A stretch of DNA of 64,000 nt from Escallonia rubra (lineage: Eukaryota; Streptophyta; Magnoliopsida; Escalloniales; Escalloniaceae), in assembly GCA_033065855.1 (NCBI GenBank), contig JAVXUO010000187.1:186001-250000 (forward strand). The letters are read 5' to 3'. This document shows positions 57,404 to 64,000 of the stretch, in pieces (position 1 is the first letter of the stretch; each line of letters starts with the position of its first letter). The position numbers and the translations under genes were made by a program. The notes beneath the pieces were generated by a model. The model was not told the DNA's origin. It did not search any database and saw only the letters and a list, made by a program, of their open reading frames with translations.

Positions 57404-58157
57404 GAAGACCTCTATGTAAACAGCTTCAGGCAGCCCTAAAAAGAAAAAAAAAATTAGAGAGAGAAAACCCCCGAGGCAGGTATTTTCTTAGCAAGAGAGG
57501 AGTGATTAGACTACGAATCACGATATTCTCCATTCAACAAAAGTTACAAAACTTAAAACTTCAAATAGTTCTAAATGGTGATTTAGAAGATTCAATAGCC
57601 TGAGTCGTGCACTTTTTCAAGACCTGCAACTTTAAAGAAGAAGCCAAGTCCATCAGAGGTCATCATCAAGGCCAAAATGACGATCTTAAAACTATTTTGA
57701 CCCCAATTTCCCCGACCAGGTATGTAGGGCATTCGACCCCCGTTGTTTAGTTCCAAAAAGTAATTAGGTTCAATTAGGGTTTGTTCTTCTTTCGTTTTTG
57801 CTTGGACAAAATTATTAAAAAACGCATAAAACCAAGTAGAGAACGCTTTAGGATATAATGAGGGACCTAACACCTTCTCATAAATTAGTCCCCAAATGCG
57901 AATCTGGGGCAACGTAGATTGGTTAGCCTAAGTTGGAAAACAGAGTCGAATTTAGGGTTTCCTTGTTTTCATGTTAATCATTTCAAATAAACCGTAAAAG
58001 AAAAAAAAATCAGTCTTTTTTGGATGCGCTTCGTTACAGTTTGATTATCATTACTTCTTTTGAGGAAGAAAATGGCACAATAATATTTGTGATAAAACAA
58101 TTCCAGAATTAAAGTTCTGGCACAAAAACCTACAAGTCCATCAAATAATGGTACCAA

Positions 58158-58705
58158 AAACTAATCCTAACCCCCCACCCCACCCCAACAACTTCCCTTC
58201 CACCCAACACACGAAAAAATGAAAAAAAGAAACGCTCATACAAGTATAGTGTACTCGGTTCGTGGGATTGGATCCACCGCAAAGTAATAGAACAGCATTT
58301 TACAGTATTCGAGTTCTTCCAAGTATAAAGAAAATCATGCATATTGGTATGAATGGGCCCTGGACTTATGGCTGCTCCTAATCTATTTAGCTCAGTTTTG
58401 CTCAGCACTTAAGGAAAATGGTTTATTTATAGTGGAACCTCAAAGCATTCACTAAACAGACTTCAGCACCATTGCCTTTATGAATAATACTATTAGACAT
58501 CAAGTCATGGCTTGAGTTTATGCCACGGTGGGAGCTGGGATCCAGCAGGCCACTTGGCCCATGGCTTCCTCCTAATTGTGCGAACAAAAAACTCATAAAA
58601 AATGTAGGGAATGTGGAGCTTTTCATTTCTTTTTCGTTTCTGTGGGTTTCTTTTTTCTTTCATTTTTTTCTTTTTTTTTGGTGTTGGGGTTGGGGGGGGA
58701 GGTAA
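58158..58705. repeat. Inverted repeat pair with C-rich and G-rich ends
   Basis: The left arm (about 58158-58235) holds AACCCCCCACCCCACCCCAA, then an A-rich stretch ending GAAACG. The right arm (about 58635-58705) holds CGTTTCTGTGGG, a T-rich stretch and GTTGGGGTTGGGGGGGG, roughly its inverse. No TSD was fixed. It may be a foldback-type or other non-autonomous DNA element. Confidence 0.4.
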
Positions 58706-58971
58706 TTAGTTAAAATTTACGCTATAACCTCCGAAGTTCTTCATAAACACAAGTATTCAAAGAACATAAAAGCATATACAAGGTAATTCAAAGAGAGAAA
58801 GATCATGAGTTAAGTGACACGACATGACATCAACAAGGGCTACTTACCATTTAAGATGAGGAAATTGCCTTTCAAGGGATAAGAGTGTTAGATTGCTCGA
58901 AGAAGCACAAAGAGCATGACTAAGCATCATTGTGAGTTAGAATATCATTGACAAGTCAATAGAAACTCACT

Positions 58972-61900
58972 TCAAAGATCACTCCTGCTAGTATCAGTAG
59001 ATGAGAACTGTAAAGCAATATCTTTAGCAACTTGAATCAAGCCCTTCAAGTCATTAGTGCCAAGTTCAAGGCAGTCCTTGAGCAATTCACCCTCTATCAC
59101 TTCTCTCTGCACTGTCTCCACCACTTCCCTTATTGAACCCTGCCATTGTCATCATAACAGAGATGTTAAAAAAATGTATGAGAGAGGGAGAGAGAAGATA
59201 AGGCCAAAATATTTGTAAATATGTTGTTAGTTACTGCACATCACAGTTAAGATCTCTGGTTCAACTCCAAAATGGCCAACTACATGCAAGGAAATGTAGT
59301 AGAGGCATCTGATCAAGCATGCTATTGAAGTATAACATATAGAGCTCAGTTGGTAGAGTGATTTCTAACAACTGGGTCTTTCAAAAAATGAGCTTGATTC
59401 TAATTGTTCCGGTGGTAATGATATTAGTTGTAAGTGAACTAAAGGCCTAATTTGTGTTGCTCTCGGGAGTTCTTTGCTTATTGTCCTGATCCTCAAATCT
59501 ACCGAGAATCTGCAAATGCATTCATATGCCATAAAAGAGGTTTAGGCTGAACATGCAAGGAGCCAGAATACCACAGCTATTGTAAAACATGTCCCAGAAA
59601 AATATGGCTCCATGCATTCTTCTCCATTCAAGACAAAAAAAGAGCAAAAGACTTAAGCTGGATTACAGATTTGTTCTCCTCAAAGACCTACTATTCATTT
59701 TGCCCAAATTCGTTATCTAAACACCTAGTAATGATGATAAATAGTATGCCAACTATGTGTCACCTTTGCTAATATAAGAAGGCGAAAAGATAATGATTAA
59801 AGGCCATGCATTCGAGGTCCACGTGGTATGATGATCCTTCGATCAAAATCAACTGTCGAGGAGTCAACAAGTAATGACTTGCCACCATCCTATGTTCCTC
59901 ACAAGAATTAGTAAGGTCCACCTTGGTGTGTAGGCACTCCAAGGGCCGCCATTCGAAAGATAACACCAGATACAGAAACAAACCCCCGTCAACTAGACCA
60001 GCTTGAACCTCGTAGTAAGCTTGAGATACACAAAGATACAATCCCACGTTACCTTGCTTGACCTCGATCTTTTGCGTCTGCAGAATAAAACTTAGGGCTC
60101 GTCGAGGCAGTTATGTTGCCTTGACCTTTTCTAAGGCATACAGCATTGTGGCCCCACTCTGCAGAGACAATTCAACTCAACTCAACTAAGGCTTTGTCAG
60201 AAACTACTTGACAGTCTAGCCCTAGCTCTTCTTATGCCATCGACTTGGCATTAAGTCACTATTTCTTGTCGGGGTAAAGGCCTAAGTTGGATATGTCCAA
60301 CCCATCTCAAGTGGTGTTTCCTCGTATCTCGCTCCTCAGTCAGAGCCATCCAACCTTGCTGTATATGCAAATTTATAATTTCATCCTTCCTCGTGTGTGC
60401 AGCGTCCACCTAAGCCTGCGCATTTCAGCTACACTCATCTTATGCGTGTAACATTTCTTAGTTGACCAATATTCATAAAAGTAATATAGCCGGCCACAGG
60501 GCCATCCTATAAGTTCTCTTTCGACTTAACAATATAGGTCAACATCCTCATGAACCTTTCCCCCATAGAATAACGACTCCAAGATCTCAAAAGATTTCAT
60601 TCTGGGGTACCTTTATCCTCGACCCTTCTCCAAGACATGATAAACTTAAGCCCCCAGATTCTGAAGTGCTTCTCTTGTCAACTCAACTTTGCACAAGTCT
60701 CATTACCAATAATATATCCATAGATAACATAAATAATGGAATGTCGTACCACATATACTAGTTATTGTGCCATCTTACACGTCCTTGATCAACCTATGTA
60801 GATGAGTAGATGTCACCACACTAATGAATGTGTGTCTTAACTCGCATAATCACCTTTACATCCTGATATGGCAGGTGACCATTGCAAGATGTACGACCTC
60901 TCGTGTAACCTGTTTCAATGACGGCTTTAAATGATCCACTGCACTCCATTATTATACACATTATCTCTAAAGTAGAAACTCTACAGGTGTCATCTCAATA
61001 AGTAACGTTTGTCTAACTCAAGAAAAACCTAATCATATGGCTCGTGACCCTCGAATGAATGGCATGGCCTCACTTGACTCAAACCCATTAACCAAACACT
61101 TGGCCCTTTCTTACCCAACAAAACAATTGCGTTGATTCACACCTGCCACCTACCTGGGCAGAAACATTCTTGCTCCAACTTGCTCAAAACCCCTCTCATC
61201 AACAAACTTTTAAGGCAATTTGACAAATTCCAACCGTACGAATGAAAAGTTCATGGAAATTGGCCCGGTAATCAACTTCCATGTCATTTCACATTGTGAT
61301 ACCCCTTCATCTTAGCAAGTTGAAATCAACAAAAGCTGGTAAAAATCTGCAAATTCATAAACCTTTCCAACTAATGGCTCTCAAGTTCCAAGATGAGAGG
61401 GTCTTACATCCCTGATTGTTCATGAACTTTTCATCCATAAAGTTGAAATACGTTGAATGACTCTAAAAGCTTGTTAAATCGAATAGGATTTGGCACAAAA
61501 AAGTTTGTGCTACATGTAATGTACCCTCAACGTGTGATCCTCCACATCACAAGATATCCCCCTCATGTAACCACAAACCAAAAACCACATAATCACAAAG
61601 AGGGAGAGGCTATTCCCACCCCCTTAAGATGCTATCCACACGCTTGTTCGTCTCTAAAAGTTAGTTTCTGAGTATTTTTAGCGGCAATAAGGGGGTGAAA
61701 AGGTATATAACGAGCAGGAAATAGCATTCCCTATAAAAATGTTGTGACGGCGGTTTCATATTCTGTGTCGCTCTTGACCATAATATCTTGTCTTCGTTGA
61801 CTTTTTACATATACCTGGAATAGAATTCGGGAGGTGATAAATGATAATCTCGCTCTTAGATTGGACTACACACTCCAATCGGCTTTTGATGGCATTTAAT

Positions 61901-62547
61901 TTCCATGGAATTAAGACATAAAAACACTGGCTCTACACTTTTTTATCAGACTCGTCAACCATTACTAAGTTGGTCCGTAATTAAAATTCTACTCCAAGTC
62001 AATGCTCCGACGAACTTCCGCAGAAACATCAAAGGAACAAAAATTACGAAATGGACCGAGTGAGATCGAAAAGCAAACGCACCGACTGACGGAACACTTT
62101 AAGCAACCGACCGAGCAACGACTTGGAAACCCTGAGGACATCACCGTAATGCCCTCTCAACCACGCCGCCCTCTCGACCTCCGAGTCCAGCCGAGCCAAC
62201 TCGGCCACTGCCCGCATCAACTCGTTCAGGTCCGACACGGCGCCCAGCATCTCGAACGACGCCGCATCCCGCCACGCGTAGTTCTTGACGTAGTCCCAGC
62301 CCATGGACCCGAAGGCGGCCCAGAACCCGAGCCCGACCCCGCGGGTGGTGAAATCGAGCTTGCTGGCGATGAGTCGGGCTCGGGTGGCGCCGGCCTGGTC
62401 GCCGCGCGAGGCGCGGAGGGCGGCCACGCGGGCTGTGAGGGAGTGGGCGAGGGAGAAGAGGGTTTGGTAGCGAGCGAAGGGGAGCGGGGTGGTGGGAGGT
62501 GGCGCGGTGGTGAGGAGGAGGGTTACGAGGAGGAGACCAAGAACCAT
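58972..62547 (-). CDS. Conserved plant protein of unknown function, 210 aa
   Basis: It has two exons, 62547-62083 (465 bp) and 59139-58972 (168 bp with TGA), joined in phase 0 across GT-AG (donor GTGCGT, acceptor GCAG). The protein starts MVLGLLLVTLLLTTAPPPTT, a likely signal peptide or membrane anchor. It continues with mostly helical sequence (FARYQTLFSLAHSL, RLIASKLDF, GFWAAFGSMGWDYVKNYAWR, DLNELMRAVAELARLDSEVE, LLKVFRQS) and, in exon 2, SIREVVETVQREVIEGELLK, DCLELGTNDLKGLIQVAKDI and a Ser-rich end. The reading-frame fit across the junction (FRQS-GSIREVVE) and the GC-rich first exon support a real gene. I recognise the sequence type as a conserved plant family but cannot assign a function. 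The 2.9-kb intron holds SINE-like sequence. It is not part of the GDSL family. Confidence 0.75.
59336..59412 (+). repeat. tRNA-like SINE head in an intron
   Basis: TAGAGCTCAGTTGGTAGAG resembles a tRNA 5' part with pol III A box, and GAGCTTGATTCTAATTG about 45 bp later resembles a degenerate B box. No cloverleaf closes, so it is not a tRNA gene. It fits a tRNA-derived SINE remnant in the intron of the 58972-62547 gene. Confidence 0.4.
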
Positions 62548-63192
62548 TGATCTTTTGGGTGAGAAAATGATCGGACGATTAAAAAAATGACTTGTGACTT
62601 CCCTTAGAAAATTAGTAGTTGTGAGTTACAGTGTTACACTAATAGTTAATTGGGTTAAATACAAAATTGTTGCCCATAATATATATGTATTTACTATTCA
62701 TGTTCTATATTTATAACGTTAGCTATAATATCTCATGTAATTGACAAAATCGCAACAAAACCGGTCGTTATCACAACTTTCTTCAAAAAATGTCGCCGAA
62801 GGTTGTCTCAGCGGTAGCCCTTGGGTTTTGGGATTGGTGGTGGTTGGCACTTGGCAGTCGTGGGATGGGTCAGAATGTAGAAATGGGTTATCTTCGTGGG
62901 GATGTGGTGGCCGACAGTGATGGGTCATGGTGACGGGGAGAGTGGGGCTACGGTCATGGCCCGTCGCTAGGTGGCGAGGCAGGGGGTGTTGCCAACGATG
63001 TCGCCGGAAGGTGTTGCCGGCGATGGTGGATGGTGATGTGTGGAAATGGGAGTAGCCCCATCACTGCTTGTTGCTGCATGTTGTTTGTTGTTCCTACATT
63101 ATTGGTTGTACAATATACATTTTTGGTTGTAATACTCAAACTCTCAAATTATTATTTGAATCTTATGCATGTTGTTTGTGTTTTTGAATTTA
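62548..63192. other. Right flank, no gene
   Basis: It holds the upstream region of the 210-aa gene and a G-rich stretch (62790-63020, GGTGGTGG-like) that gives short spurious frames. No TATA box could be chosen with confidence. Confidence 0.3.
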
Positions 63193-63922
63193 GAGGGTGT
63201 TTGGGATTGATTATGTGATGGTCAAATATGATTTAATCTAGATTAACTCAGGTATATGGGTGTTTGGCAAAAGAGATTAAGAGATTTAATCCATCTCCAG
63301 AAGCTAAAAATTGATTTAATCCATAATCCTCAAAAGTGAGGATTATGAAGTAATCACTTTTTTCATAATCAGGTTTGACCTTCTAATTTACCATCTTATC
63401 ACCATATTTTTCACAAAAAGATCTCACATACCCCTTCATTAATTATCTTAGATAGTTTCTGGAGTTTATCTCTTTTTCTATTGCTAAACTCTTCTCCTAC
63501 AGCTAGATAATTTTATTTTTTTTGCGTAAGATAAAATTTATTTGTAATTTGGGGATGTTATCGTACTATAAGCAATAACATGAGATTCTTTGTATTTTTA
63601 ATTTAAAATAAAAAGTAACAACTTCTGTAGGTGCATAAAAATAATTATTTTAATAATTTATTTGGGCATTATAGTTATTTACAAATAAAAATTATGTTAA
63701 CGATGCTTGGATATTAGAAAATGTTTATTAAGTGTCATATATGGTCATTTTGTCATAGTGAAACTGATTTAAATACTTTTTATCCAAATATTTTTTTATA
63801 GATTTAATCTAGTTTACAATTATTTTTGCCAAACAGCAAACTGATTCTGATTAAATCAGATTTAAAAAACTGATTAAGATTTAAGATGAATCTGCTTTTT
63901 TTAATCAATCATAAACGGACTC
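63193..63922. mobile_element. Tourist/Harbinger-like MITE
   Basis: The left end is GAGGGTGTTTGGGATTGATTA and the right end TAATCAATCATAAACGGACTC, imperfect inverse copies (about 16 of 21 match). The 3-bp direct repeat TTA flanks it (63190-63192 and 63923-63925), the TSD of PIF/Harbinger elements. The 730-bp interior is AT-rich, with an internal hairpin CATAATCCTC...GAGGATTATG near 63320-63350. Confidence 0.65.
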
Positions 63923-64000
63923 TTAGTCTTTGTTGTTGTACCTTATAGTTTATTTATAATTTATGAAAAAAGTCAAAATGTAAGTTAACATTTTAGTATA

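Larger units (their letters stand above)
55661..58971. other. Intergenic region, no supported gene
   Basis: No conserved protein gene is visible. It holds a short plastid rps12-like fragment (57337-57403), repeat-like sequence at 57600-57960 with AATTTCCCCGACC, and an inverted C-rich/G-rich pair at 58158-58705. The longest frames (55902-55537 minus, 57235-57603 plus) show no family resemblance apart from the rps12 piece. Confidence 0.35.

Noticed and set aside
59336..59412. A tRNA gene
   Set aside because: Only box A and a weak box B are present; no acceptor stem or anticodon arm can be folded.
62002..62550. 182-codon plus-strand ORF
   Set aside because: It is the antisense shadow of GC-rich exon 1 of the minus-strand 210-aa gene.

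Overview
This is flowering-plant nuclear DNA. It is AT-rich, its genes have GT-AG introns, and it is crowded with plant transposon families: MULE, hAT, Helitron, Stowaway and Tourist-like MITEs, Copia, a probable Ty3/gypsy LTR, and L1. No tRNA, rRNA, CRISPR array or prokaryotic operon was seen. The species cannot be named from the sequence.

The backbone is a head-to-tail array of GDSL (SGNH-fold) esterase/lipase genes, all on the minus strand. Three are intact five-exon genes: C (14435-18652, 369 aa), F (41449-44359, 366 aa) and H (51281-54019, 367 aa). The other members are broken. A (4632-5479) has only exons 1-2 in the window. B (6598-9417) has lost the catalytic Asp region and carries a stop in exon 5. 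D (33271-34752, exons 3-5) and E (39098-40169, exons 1-2) may be one gene split by about 4.3 kb of inserted repeats. G (47536-48028) is a 5' fragment. F and H, each with a broken neighbour (E, G), form two adjacent copies of a duplicated unit (about 39061-47365 and 47520-55660). A separate two-exon gene for a conserved plant protein of unknown function lies at 58972-62547.

Four Mutator-like elements with long terminal inverted repeats (TIRs) lie between or inside these genes: 2558-3742, 10773-11906, 30718-32331 and 37271-38324. Three have perfect 9-bp target-site duplications (TSDs); the fourth sits in a (TA)n tract that hides its TSD. Two are clear Pack-MULEs: one carries a fragment of an ANP32-type acidic leucine-rich nuclear phosphoprotein gene, the other a fragment of the Lhcb1 light-harvesting chlorophyll a/b protein gene. 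A third may carry a COBRA-like fragment. The Lhcb1 Pack-MULE is nested in the 3' region of a decayed Copia element (25121 to about 33170).

Other elements are a 3.4-kb solo LTR (20134-23515), a hAT element in pseudogene E with a perfect 8-bp TSD, a Helitron-like insertion in the TATA region of pseudogene G, an L1-like fragment with a 16-bp TSD upstream of F, Stowaway-like MITEs in an intron of C and in the promoters of F and H, and a Tourist-like MITE at the right edge.

The intact GDSL genes should encode secreted serine hydrolases acting on ester substrates; their substrates cannot be read from the sequence. The rest of the window records how tandem duplication and repeated transposition built and broke the cluster.
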